In this document: in pieces, positions 23,871-31,060 of the stretch
Numbering within the stretch: position 1 is the stretch's first letter
How the letters are laid out: each line of letters begins with the position of its first letter
Assembly: GCA_902794835.1 (NCBI GenBank)
Contig: CADBIO010000008.1
Coordinates: forward strand, 1 to 34,468
Source of the DNA: an uncultured Erysipelotrichaceae bacterium
Lineage (GTDB): Bacteria; Bacillota_I; Bacilli_A; RFN20; CAG-826
Length of the DNA: 34,468 nucleotides
Direction of reading: 5' to 3'
Notes under the pieces: model-generated
The model's input: only the letters and a program-made list of their open reading frames with translations
The model's database searches: none
Told to the model about the DNA's origin: nothing
Made by a program: the position numbers and the translations under genes

Positions 23871-24971
23871 ATGGCAAATCTCACTTTCAGAAATGTCCTT
23901 TCTTGCGTTAGGAACGCCGATTCCTCTTATGCGTTGATGGAGGAAAGCGATCGGATTGTCGTTCCTCTTTTTGGGGACCGCGATTGTTTCGGCTTGCTTT
24001 ATGCCCTTTTCTATTATCGACGATATCGCCAGAAAAACTATCGTCTCTTCCCTGTTTTTTTAGATGTTGGCTATTCGAAGGAAGACCCGGCTTGTTGGGA
24101 AAAATTCGCCATGGATTTGGGTCTTTCTTTGACTGTCGTGGACGCGAAATTCATCTATCCCACGTTGCTTAGCCGGCAAAAAGAAAGGAAGAAACTTTCT
24201 CGCAGCCTATATTCCAAGCTTCTGAAAAGCGCCCTCAAGGACGTGGCCCATTCGTTGAAAGCCAATAAAATCGCCTTTCCTAGCACCCACGATGAGGCCG
24301 TGAGAACCTTATTTTTCAATCTTTTCGAAAACGGAAAGTTCGCCACGATCACCCCAAAACTGCACTGGGAAGGAGCCAATATCGATCTGATCCGCCCCTT
24401 GATTCTTTGCGAACGAAGACAATTGGAAACGATGGCCGAAGAATTGTCTTTCCCCCATTATGAGTCTTCTCTCCCTCTTTCGGAGATGGAGTCAAAGATT
24501 CCTGCCATCCTATTGCAAGACGAAAAGGTCAGGAAAAGCCTGAAAAAGGCGTTGTCTAATGCTGAAGAATTCGAGCTTTATTTCGAGACGTTGGAATTTT
24601 TCTGCGAGAATGATCCTTCCTATACCTTGAAACCCGTCTATTCTGCCAAGGATATGCGTCTCACCCATTTTGCTTCCCGAAAAGAAAAAGAGGGCGAAAA
24701 AGATTTCCTTTTGTTGAAGCATCAAAGAAAAGTCGGCGAAATCGCCTACCGTTTCTGTTCCCGCCACCGGGTGGAATTCTTCTATTTAGAGGGGAAGGAT
24801 GACGATCTTTGCGTTGGCTTGAAAGAATTGATGGACCGGCTTTCCCAAGAGAGAATTCCTTTGACTTTCCGGCTTCTTAACGTCAGGAAAAGCCTCGCGT
24901 TGCGATGTGGTTTCAGCAAAAAGAAAGAATACGGATCCACTCAAGAAAGATATCTTCTGAAGCGAGGATAA
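23871..24971 (+). CDS. Degenerate TtcA/TilS-like PP-loop superfamily protein
   Basis: A 366-residue protein whose order of segments follows tRNA 2-thiocytidine synthetase TtcA: DRIVVPLFGDRDCFGLL (27-43) for the PP-loop region, PVFLDVGY (61-68), THDEAVRTLFFNLF (139-152) for the GHHxDDxxET-FLNLF region, TPKL (161-164) and IRPLILCERRQLE (174-186). The PP-loop SGGKDS is replaced by FGDRDC (34-39), and the Cys-x-x-Cys near residue 110 (here KLSRSL) and the third Cys (here FPHYESS) are absent. Canonical ATP and Fe-S sites therefore seem lost. About 150 extra C-terminal residues are unassigned. The frame is intact, so it is not an obvious pseudogene. It stands alone between rbfA and truB. Confidence 0.75.
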   Translation: MANLTFRNVLSCVRNADSSYALMEESDRIVVPLFGDRDCFGLLYALFYYRRYRQKNYRLFPVFLDVGYSKEDPACWEKFAMDLGLSLTVVDAKFIYPTLLSRQKERKKLSRSLYSKLLKSALKDVAHSLKANKIAFPSTHDEAVRTLFFNLFENGKFATITPKLHWEGANIDLIRPLILCERRQLETMAEELSFPHYESSLPLSEMESKIPAILLQDEKVRKSLKKALSNAEEFELYFETLEFFCENDPSYTLKPVYSAKDMRLTHFASRKEKEGEKDFLLLKHQRKVGEIAYRFCSRHRVEFFYLEGKDDDLCVGLKELMDRLSQERIPLTFRLLNVRKSLALRCGFSKKKEYGSTQERYLLKRG

Positions 24972-24997
24972 AGAAAACGCCCCAATCAAGGGGCGTT
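24968..24997 (-). terminator. Intrinsic terminator of the rimP-rbfA operon
   Basis: A perfect 8-bp stem AACGCCCC/GGGGCGTT with a 6-nt loop. On the minus strand it is followed by TTTTCTTTATCC. On the plus strand no T-run follows, so termination of the TtcA-like gene here would be weak. Confidence 0.82.
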
Positions 24998-25001
24998 ATC
25001 G

Positions 25002-25367
25002 TTATTTCATGCCTTTTTTGGCTTCTTCCAATTCCGCTTCTTCTTTTTGGAGAAGGGCGTTCATATGTTCTTCTTCATCGAAACGGGTGTCATAGAAGAA
25101 TTGAATGTCTGGGACTTTGTAGAGATCCATTCGTTTGGCGAGCAAAGAACGGACGACCCCTTTGCAACGGTTTAATTCTTCCAAATTCTTTTGAGGATGC
25201 TTCGATCCAAGAAAGGAAACATAGACTTTCGCCAAGGAGTTATCGCCATTCAGTTCGACCAAATTCACCGATGGCATGCCGATTTTCGGATTCTTCAAAT
25301 CAAACATCAAGATATCGGAGATATTCCGTCCGATCAAGGCTTTGATTCTGCCAGAACGCTGGGCCAT
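25002..25367 (-). CDS. rbfA: Ribosome-binding factor A
   Basis: A 121-residue RbfA, the single-KH-fold factor for late 30S maturation and cold adaptation. Typical features are the start QRSGRIKALIGRNISDIL, the LAKVYVSFLG strand, the RSLLAKRMDLYKVPDIQFFYD segment and the acidic C-terminal tail. Its ATG shares a base with the infB TAA (TAATG). It is the last gene of the operon before the terminator. Confidence 0.95.
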   Translation of the reverse strand: MAQRSGRIKALIGRNISDILMFDLKNPKIGMPSVNLVELNGDNSLAKVYVSFLGSKHPQKNLEELNRCKGVVRSLLAKRMDLYKVPDIQFFYDTRFDEEEHMNALLQKEEAELEEAKKGMK

Positions 25368-27232
25368 TATTCTTTGACCACCATCTCGTATCCTTCGATG
25401 ATGTCTCCTTCTTTGATGTCGTTATAGCCATCAATGGTAAAACCGCATTCATAGCCTTCTTTGACTTCCTTGACGTCATCTTTGAATCGTTTCAAGGAAC
25501 CAAGTTTTCCTTCATAGACGATCACCCCAGCGCGAAGAAGACGAATCTTCTCCCCTGCCTTGATCAGGCCAGAGGTGACATAAGAACCAGCGACAGTCCC
25601 GACGTGGGTGATTTTATAAATATGGCGGATTTCGGCTTGGCCAGTCACATTTTCGACTTGCTCAGCCTTATACATACCCTTCATAAGATCGGTCATTTCA
25701 TCGATTAATTCATAAATGATTCGATGAGGGCGAATCTCAATGCCCGCTTCAGCGGCTTTTTGGGAAATTCTCGCATCTGGTCGGATGTTGAAACCATAAA
25801 TGATGGAGCCGGAAGCTTGGGCCAAAAGAATATCGTTGTCATTGATCGCCCCAGCTTGAGCGGCAACGACATGGACTTTGATTTGGTCGTTGGAAAGTTT
25901 TTCCAAGGAAGATTTGAGGGCTTCCGCCGAGCCATCCGTATCGGCTTTGACGATGACATTGATGTTTTGGATGGATCCAGAAGTGACCAGATTATTAAGA
26001 TCTTCCAAGGATCTTGCGGCAGTTCCCGCCTGTTCTTCGGCTTTTTTGGCTAAGGCTCTCTTTTCGGCGATTTCCTTGGCTTCCTTCTCACTAGGGAAGG
26101 ACATGAAACGGTCGCCGGCATTAGGCACGGCACTTAAGCCAATGACGGAAACCGGGGTCGATGGGCCGGCGGTTTTCACGATTTGGCCATATTCATTGGT
26201 CATGCGGCGGATTTTGCCATAGATTTCCCCGACAACGACATAATCGGAGGCATTTAAGGTCCCATTTTGCACCAAGAAGGTGGCTTTTGGTCCTTCGCCT
26301 TTATCGAGATTGGCTTCCAAAACCGTGCCAATCGCATAACGATTTGGGTTGGCTTTGAGTTCCATCATCTCCGCTTTTAAGAGGATTGTTTCCAATAAAT
26401 CGTCCAATCCTTGGCCAGTTTTCGCCGACACTTCCACCATCAAGACATCGCCACCATATTCTTCGGCGATGACGTTATGTTGCATCAATTCTTCTTTGAC
26501 GCGGCGCGGATCGGCGCCCGCTTTGTCCATTTTGTTGATCGCCACGATCATCTGGCAATTGGCAGCCTGAGCATGGTTGATGGCTTCGATTGTCTGTGGC
26601 ATGACGCCATCATCGGCCGCGACGACCAAAACGCAAATATCAGTCACATCGGCGCCACGGGCTCTCATGGCCGTGAAAGCGGCATGCCCTGGGGTGTCGA
26701 TGATGGTGATTTTCTTGCCGTGGACGTCTTTTTGATAAGCGCCGATGGCTTGGGAAATCCCCCCTGCCTCTCCGGCGGCCACATTGGTATGGCGGATGGC
26801 ATCGATAATGGAAGTTTTGCCGTGGTCGACATGTCCCATGACCGTCACGATGGGAGCGCGTTCCCGGAGATCTTTTGGATCGTCTTCGATTTCGAGCTCT
26901 TCAAAATGCTCGGCATCGACGATCTTCTCTTTCTTGAAATCGTAGCCATATTCCAGACAGATGGTTCCGATTGTTTCGTCATCGAGCATTTGGTTGATGG
27001 TGACCATTTGGCCATTCATGAACAAATATTTGATGATGGCGTTGACCGGGACGTTGATGGCTTTGGAAAGATCGGCGACGGAAAGAGGTTTCGAATAGAC
27101 GAAAACGCCCCCGTTGATCTTGGCAAATTCTTCTTTTTTCTTCTGATGAGGACGGGAATCGAAATTTGCCTGGCGGTTGCGGTTTGCCGCTTCTTTTTTG
27201 TCTTTGTTGGATACAAATTTATTCTTCTTCAT
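25367..27232 (-). CDS. infB: Translation initiation factor IF-2
   Basis: A 621-residue IF-2 that brings initiator tRNA to the 30S subunit and promotes subunit joining. The basic N-terminal part is short. It is followed by the IF2-N domain (about 45-95) and the GTPase domain with GHVDHGKT at 133-140, DTPGH at 179-183 and NKMD at 233-236. Domains II, III and IV (fMet-tRNA binding) follow to the end. It is shorter than B. subtilis IF-2 (about 716) only in the N-terminal region. The start has an AAGGGG SD inside ylxQ and overlaps its end by 14 bp. Confidence 0.97.
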   Translation of the reverse strand: MKKNKFVSNKDKKEAANRNRQANFDSRPHQKKKEEFAKINGGVFVYSKPLSVADLSKAINVPVNAIIKYLFMNGQMVTINQMLDDETIGTICLEYGYDFKKEKIVDAEHFEELEIEDDPKDLRERAPIVTVMGHVDHGKTSIIDAIRHTNVAAGEAGGISQAIGAYQKDVHGKKITIIDTPGHAAFTAMRARGADVTDICVLVVAADDGVMPQTIEAINHAQAANCQMIVAINKMDKAGADPRRVKEELMQHNVIAEEYGGDVLMVEVSAKTGQGLDDLLETILLKAEMMELKANPNRYAIGTVLEANLDKGEGPKATFLVQNGTLNASDYVVVGEIYGKIRRMTNEYGQIVKTAGPSTPVSVIGLSAVPNAGDRFMSFPSEKEAKEIAEKRALAKKAEEQAGTAARSLEDLNNLVTSGSIQNINVIVKADTDGSAEALKSSLEKLSNDQIKVHVVAAQAGAINDNDILLAQASGSIIYGFNIRPDARISQKAAEAGIEIRPHRIIYELIDEMTDLMKGMYKAEQVENVTGQAEIRHIYKITHVGTVAGSYVTSGLIKAGEKIRLLRAGVIVYEGKLGSLKRFKDDVKEVKEGYECGFTIDGYNDIKEGDIIEGYEMVVKE

Positions 27233-27539
27233 GCTTTACCCCTTTCGTTGATTTCGTAACATAAGAGATGGCGGATTTTTTATCCGTGATCCCGATGAAG
27301 TTGATCTCCTCGTGGCCCAAGGCTTTTCCGAGCTCTTTGGCATTAAAGGAAATAGCGTCGGTTGGGATATGGCGGGAAGAGATCTTCTTTTGCCACATTT
27401 TGCTTTGCCCGGAGGAAAGATTATTGGCCATCACGATGAAATGGACTTTCTCAAGATGGCGGAATAGTTCGTCCCCAATCAAAGCGCGGTGAGAGGCATA
27501 TAGAATTCCCAAAAAGCCTAATCTTGCGTCTTGTTCCAT
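27219..27539 (-). CDS. ylxQ: YlxQ-like protein, L7Ae/L30e family
   Basis: A 106-residue protein whose position between nusA and infB and fold cues (LGILYASHRALIGDELFRHL, HFIVMANNLSSGQSKMW, HIPTDAISFNAKELGKALG) match YlxQ, an L7Ae-type RNA-binding protein that recognises kink-turns. The usual glycine-rich first helix is altered, so similarity is moderate. The SD is AAGGAGAGG. In most Firmicutes ylxR lies just upstream, but here there is only a 105-bp spacer. Confidence 0.75.
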   Translation of the reverse strand: MEQDARLGFLGILYASHRALIGDELFRHLEKVHFIVMANNLSSGQSKMWQKKISSRHIPTDAISFNAKELGKALGHEEINFIGITDKKSAISYVTKSTKGVKHEEE

Positions 27540-27644
27540 ATTCCTCTCCTTGTCTAAGAGGCGCTTTCGATAAGTCGCCTTCTTCGGTTGCGGTAAGATA
27601 GGCGACCCACCCTAGATCAATAGAATGGGTCGCAATATTCAGAT
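27540..27644 (-). promoter_or_regulatory. Structured nusA-ylxQ spacer in place of ylxR
   Basis: An 11-bp stem with two G-T pairs (27602-27612 with 27623-27633, 10-nt loop) competes with a second pairing GTCGCC/GGCGAC (27574-27579 with 27601-27606). No T-run follows, so this is not a simple terminator. It may regulate or process the transcript between nusA and ylxQ. Confidence 0.4.
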
Positions 27645-29429
27645 TTATTCGTCGTAATATTCGTCGAAATCTTCGTAATCGACGGAATCGTCTTCCATCT
27701 GGTTGGCGGCGTTTTCTTCTTCTTCGATTTCCGCGAGCTCTTCGTCAGAATAGATTGGCATCGCTTCTTGGACAGAAGGAACTTCGGTTGGGGCAACGCG
27801 AGCCACTTCCGTTTCGGAAATGTTGTGCGGACGTTTGCTCTTGCCGCCTTTTTTGCCTTTCTTGTCGTCTTTCTTCTCGGAAGATTTGGCCAATTCTTGC
27901 TCAAGTTCTTCGAGCGTCTTGGTCGTCTTGACCGCGGTCTTTTCGACGATTGGCTCTGGCTTATCTTCCACCACAGGGGAAGAAACAGGAGTCTCTTCTT
28001 CTATTGCCGGGGTCTCCTCTGGGGCGATAGGCTCGGCAACTGGGGTCTCCTCCAATTCGACTTCTTCTTCGTCGATTTCTGGAAGGACAGGAGCCGCCGG
28101 GGCGATAGGCTCAGCGGTTTTGCTTGCCATCTCGGCGGCAGAACGTTTGGCATATTCTTCTCTGGATTTGGCTTTCTTGAGTTCTTCCGCCTCTTTTTGG
28201 AGTTCGTCGAATGGCACATAATCGATGCCTTCGGCTTCCGCATCGCTCTTCTTATAAACGCGGATGTTCCAGCCGGTGAGTTTGTTGGCTAAGGAAGCAT
28301 TGGATCCCCGTTTTCCGATGGCAGCGGCATATTGTTCATCTTCGATGACCACGGCTGCGGTTGGGTGAGGTTGAGAATTCTCATCGATGATCTTGACCCC
28401 CAAAACATCGACAGGGCGCAAAGATTCGGCGAGATATAATGGGAGGAAATCCGAATAAGGGATGATATCGATCTTCTCTTTGTATTTAGAATTGCCAAGC
28501 TGAGCGACGATCTTTTGGATACGGGTTCCGCCTGGGCCAATGCAAGCGCCGATGGGATCGACGTTTTCATCATTGGAAGTGACGGCGACTTTAGAACGGA
28601 TGCCAGCGCGACGGGCGATGCCTTTGATTAAGACGGTGCCATCGAAAATTTCATGGATTTCTTCTTCAAAGAGTCTCTTCAAGAAACCCTCCGAAGAACG
28701 GGTGGCTTTGATCTGCGGCCCTTTTGGCGAACGACCACTTTCATCTTTTGGCTGTTGGACTTCTTCGATGTAGATCTTGATCGGCTCACCGAGTTTGAAT
28801 TCTTCTTCGCCGATTAAATCTTCGCGATAAAGATCCGTCGTGCCTTTGCCGATATTGACGGTGACAGTCGAGCCAGAGACCGCTTCGACGGTTCCAGTGA
28901 CAAGTTCCCCGATGTGGTCTTTGTAGATTTCATAAAGGACTTCGTGACCTGCTTCGGCGATTTTTTGTTTCAAAGTCGTTCTAATGCCAGCGACGGCAAG
29001 CTTAGAAAGAGTTGCGAATGGGCAATAAACGCGATAATCTTTGCCAACTCGGATGTTCTCTTTCTCCACTTCGATCAATTTGATGAGATATTTGAGGTCC
29101 TCTTTCTTGCGGGCTTCATTGCGTTTAAGATAAGCGATTTCCTCTTTGCTTTCCGCGATTAAGGCATCGGCATTGGCTTTGGCATCTTCCACGCTGATTT
29201 GAAGATAATCATCTTCGACTTCTTCGACAACTTCTTTGAGTTGGGCGATGGTGACGTGGCCTCCGACTTCGTCGATGACAACTTCGACACGGGCGTCATT
29301 TCCGCCTTTCAAATAGCGGATATAGGCGACTTCTAAGGCATCATGCAAGGCGTTGATGACGGCTTGGTGAGAGACACCTTTGGTTTCGGCGATCAGGTTG
29401 ATCGCGTTTTGGAATTCAGTGACATCCAT
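27645..29429 (-). CDS. nusA: Transcription termination/antitermination factor NusA with long acidic tail
   Basis: A 594-residue NusA, an RNA polymerase-associated pausing and termination factor. The N-terminal domain is residues 1-160, S1 about 173-225, KH1 about 235-310 (CIGPGGTRIQ) and KH2 about 355-392 (AIGKRGSNASLANKLTGW). B. subtilis NusA stops soon after KH2 (371 residues), whereas here about 190 low-complexity acidic and Lys residues follow, ending DYEDFDEYYDE. Compared with the usual N-terminal domain there is an extra charged stretch of roughly 35 residues near 85-128, and the FGRIAAQTAKQV motif is changed to FATLSKLAVAGIRTTL. It follows rimP by 17 bp with a GAGGAAA SD. Confidence 0.95.
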   Translation of the reverse strand: MDVTEFQNAINLIAETKGVSHQAVINALHDALEVAYIRYLKGGNDARVEVVIDEVGGHVTIAQLKEVVEEVEDDYLQISVEDAKANADALIAESKEEIAYLKRNEARKKEDLKYLIKLIEVEKENIRVGKDYRVYCPFATLSKLAVAGIRTTLKQKIAEAGHEVLYEIYKDHIGELVTGTVEAVSGSTVTVNIGKGTTDLYREDLIGEEEFKLGEPIKIYIEEVQQPKDESGRSPKGPQIKATRSSEGFLKRLFEEEIHEIFDGTVLIKGIARRAGIRSKVAVTSNDENVDPIGACIGPGGTRIQKIVAQLGNSKYKEKIDIIPYSDFLPLYLAESLRPVDVLGVKIIDENSQPHPTAAVVIEDEQYAAAIGKRGSNASLANKLTGWNIRVYKKSDAEAEGIDYVPFDELQKEAEELKKAKSREEYAKRSAAEMASKTAEPIAPAAPVLPEIDEEEVELEETPVAEPIAPEETPAIEEETPVSSPVVEDKPEPIVEKTAVKTTKTLEELEQELAKSSEKKDDKKGKKGGKSKRPHNISETEVARVAPTEVPSVQEAMPIYSDEELAEIEEEENAANQMEDDSVDYEDFDEYYDE

Positions 29430-29446
29430 ATTTTATTTCCTCTTTT

Positions 29447-29908
29447 TTAGAATTTGATTGCCAAGCGGGCTTTGTCGATAGCATCGCGCTTGAGACGGAT
29501 TGTTTTTTTCCTGGCTTTGATTTTGATGCCAAGAGCGACTTCTTCTTCATTCACTTCCAGAAGGTCCCCTTCTAAGGTGTTTTCTCCTTCGAAGGGATGA
29601 GAGAGATGAAGATTCACGTATTTTCCGACATAATGCGGAAGTTTCTCCAATTTGAGGGGTTTTTCCAGCCCCAGCGAGGAGACATCCAAGACATAAGGGC
29701 CATCGACAGGGTCTTCTTGGTCTAGGATTGGGTTGATAATGTCGCTTACGCGGACGATATCGTCTAGGGAGATTGGCTCATCTCGGTCAACGAAGATATG
29801 CAACGTAAGCCCATCTTTATCACGGGTCAGGGTGACCTCTGCTAGCTCAAAGCCCTCCTTTTCCAAGACGGGCGTGAGTAGCGATTTCACCGCTTCAGTT
29901 TCTTTCAT
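29447..29908 (-). CDS. rimP: Ribosome maturation factor RimP
   Basis: A 153-residue RimP needed for early 30S assembly. Typical features are the PVLEKEGFELAEVTLTRD start, the DRDEPISLDDIVRVSDIINPILD helix-strand region, PYVLDVSSLGLEKPL and the C-terminal SH3-like domain with the ending KARLAIKF. Two adjacent ATGs exist; the one at 29908 has the better AGGAGG spacing (6 nt) and the one at 29911 would add one Met. The frame's earlier start at 29953 lies inside the leader hairpins and is rejected. It is the first gene of rimP-nusA-ylxQ-infB-rbfA. Confidence 0.95.
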   Translation of the reverse strand: MKETEAVKSLLTPVLEKEGFELAEVTLTRDKDGLTLHIFVDRDEPISLDDIVRVSDIINPILDQEDPVDGPYVLDVSSLGLEKPLKLEKLPHYVGKYVNLHLSHPFEGENTLEGDLLEVNEEEVALGIKIKARKKTIRLKRDAIDKARLAIKF

Positions 29909-29923
29909 CATTTTCCTCCTAAG

Positions 29924-29999
29924 AAAACAAAAGAGTGGGTCCGTAGACACCACTCAAGAAATGTTGAGCGCTGGTGGAGCCTCGACGAGGATCTTCCAC
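29924..29999 (-). promoter_or_regulatory. Leader attenuator upstream of rimP-nusA-infB
   Basis: Read on the minus strand, three helices can form in order. The first is GTGGA...TCCAC with an inner CCTC/GAGG (29974-29999). The second is CACC/GGTG plus CTCAA/TTGAG (29948-29957 with 29964-29976). The third is GAGTGG/CCACTC (29950-29955 with 29933-29938) followed by TTTTGTTTT, an intrinsic terminator ending just before the rimP SD. Neighbouring helices share bases and exclude one another, which is the layout of terminator/antiterminator control. Confidence 0.6.
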
Positions 30000-30006
30000 G
30001 TGAGTG

Positions 30007-30035
30007 ATTATCACGCATACGCGAGGAAAATGCAA
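30007..30035 (-). promoter_or_regulatory. Promoter of the rimP-nusA-infB operon
   Basis: Minus-strand TTGCAT (30030-30035), a 17-bp spacer and GATAAT (30007-30012). The predicted start near 30000 places the three-helix leader at the very 5' end of the mRNA. Confidence 0.65.
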
Positions 30036-30086
30036 GCCTCTTTCGTCAAAACATGATCGATTCTTTCTTTTTGAGGGAAAGAGAAA

Positions 30087-31040
30087 TCATTTTTCTTCGC
30101 GGGAGGAAATGGTGATTTGAGGGAAGGGAATGTTGATATGGTTCTCGGTGAAAAGCAGATAAAGTTCGCGATATAGGGCGCGTTCTACGGCATATCGGTT
30201 TGGCTCTTCGACTTGCACGGAGAATTTCAAAACAACCGAGCTATCACCGAGTTTGGAGACCCCCATATAAACCGGCGCGGAAAGCATCATGGGGTTTCTT
30301 TGACGAATCGCTTCCATATTCTCTTGCAAAAGCTCTTCGAGTTTTGGAAGATTTTCTCCATATTCTACCCCCACTTCGACAATCACAACCGAGACGTTCG
30401 CAGATAGATTCACGACCGTTGAAATCTTGCTGTTGTTGATGATTTTCACATTGCCAGAGGCATCGACGATTTTCGTCGTGGTGAGGCCGATTTCCAAAAT
30501 GGTTCCCCGGAAACCGTCAATATAGACGATATCGCCGACGTTATATTGGTTTTCAAAGACAATATTCAACCCCGCAAGAATATCGCTGATGATGCTCTGG
30601 GCTCCAAGGCCAATCACCAAAGCAAGGATTCCGGCGGCCGCCAATTGAGCCATCACCGGGACGCCCCAGACGGATAGCACCATGAAAATCAAGGCGATCC
30701 CCATCCCGTATTTAATGGCGGAAGAGATCAATTTCACGATGGTCAAAGTCTTCTTATCCACGGCGATAAAGAGGACGAAAAGAAGCCCTCGAATCACCAT
30801 CGTGAAACCGATGAAGACAAGAATATAAAAGAAAGTCCCAAGGATTTTCTCTCCGATTCCTGCCTTTCCTACCGCCCCGGCGGCATTCACACTGGCGTTG
30901 ATGAATTCAACATGTGGGGATAAAAGGAGCAAGACGATGCCTGCTAGTGACATTAGGATGGCGAGGATGATGGTGAGGATGGAATTCCGGCGTTCTGTCT
31001 CCTTCTTTTCCCTCCACCATTTCTTTAACGCTTTGATCAT
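30087..31040 (-). CDS. mscS: Small-conductance mechanosensitive channel (MscS family)
   Basis: A 317-residue MscS-type channel that opens under membrane tension and releases solutes after hypo-osmotic shock. Three main hydrophobic segments are at about residues 20-45, 65-95 and 110-160. The pore helix region ends in GLGAQSIISDILAGLNIVFENQYNVGD, the classic TM3/beta-domain junction. The cytoplasmic beta domain (VYIDGFRGTILEIGLTTTKI) and the C-terminal alpha/beta domain are present. It has an AGGAGG SD and follows the 685-residue protein gene by 20 bp, so the two are probably cotranscribed. Confidence 0.94.
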   Translation of the reverse strand: MIKALKKWWREKKETERRNSILTIILAILMSLAGIVLLLLSPHVEFINASVNAAGAVGKAGIGEKILGTFFYILVFIGFTMVIRGLLFVLFIAVDKKTLTIVKLISSAIKYGMGIALIFMVLSVWGVPVMAQLAAAGILALVIGLGAQSIISDILAGLNIVFENQYNVGDIVYIDGFRGTILEIGLTTTKIVDASGNVKIINNSKISTVVNLSANVSVVIVEVGVEYGENLPKLEELLQENMEAIRQRNPMMLSAPVYMGVSKLGDSSVVLKFSVQVEEPNRYAVERALYRELYLLFTENHINIPFPQITISSREEK

Positions 31041-31060
31041 GTTTCTTTCCTCCTTGATCT

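Noticed and set aside
26411-27259. Plus-strand open frame of 282 codons
   Set aside because: It lies antisense to infB, and its repeated Asp/Ile/Gly-rich text is the shadow of IF-2 codons. It has no SD and no recognisable domain.
27768-28292. Plus-strand open frame of 174 codons rich in Phe, Gly and Leu
   Set aside because: It is the antisense image of the NusA Glu/Lys-rich tail; low-complexity composition keeps the opposite strand open.
29909-30005. rimP leader as a T-box or tRNA gene
   Set aside because: A GAGTGGTG...ACGG segment recalls a T-box, but the leader is only about 90 nt, lacks the T-box core and precedes no amino-acid gene. No cloverleaf or T-loop sequence is present.
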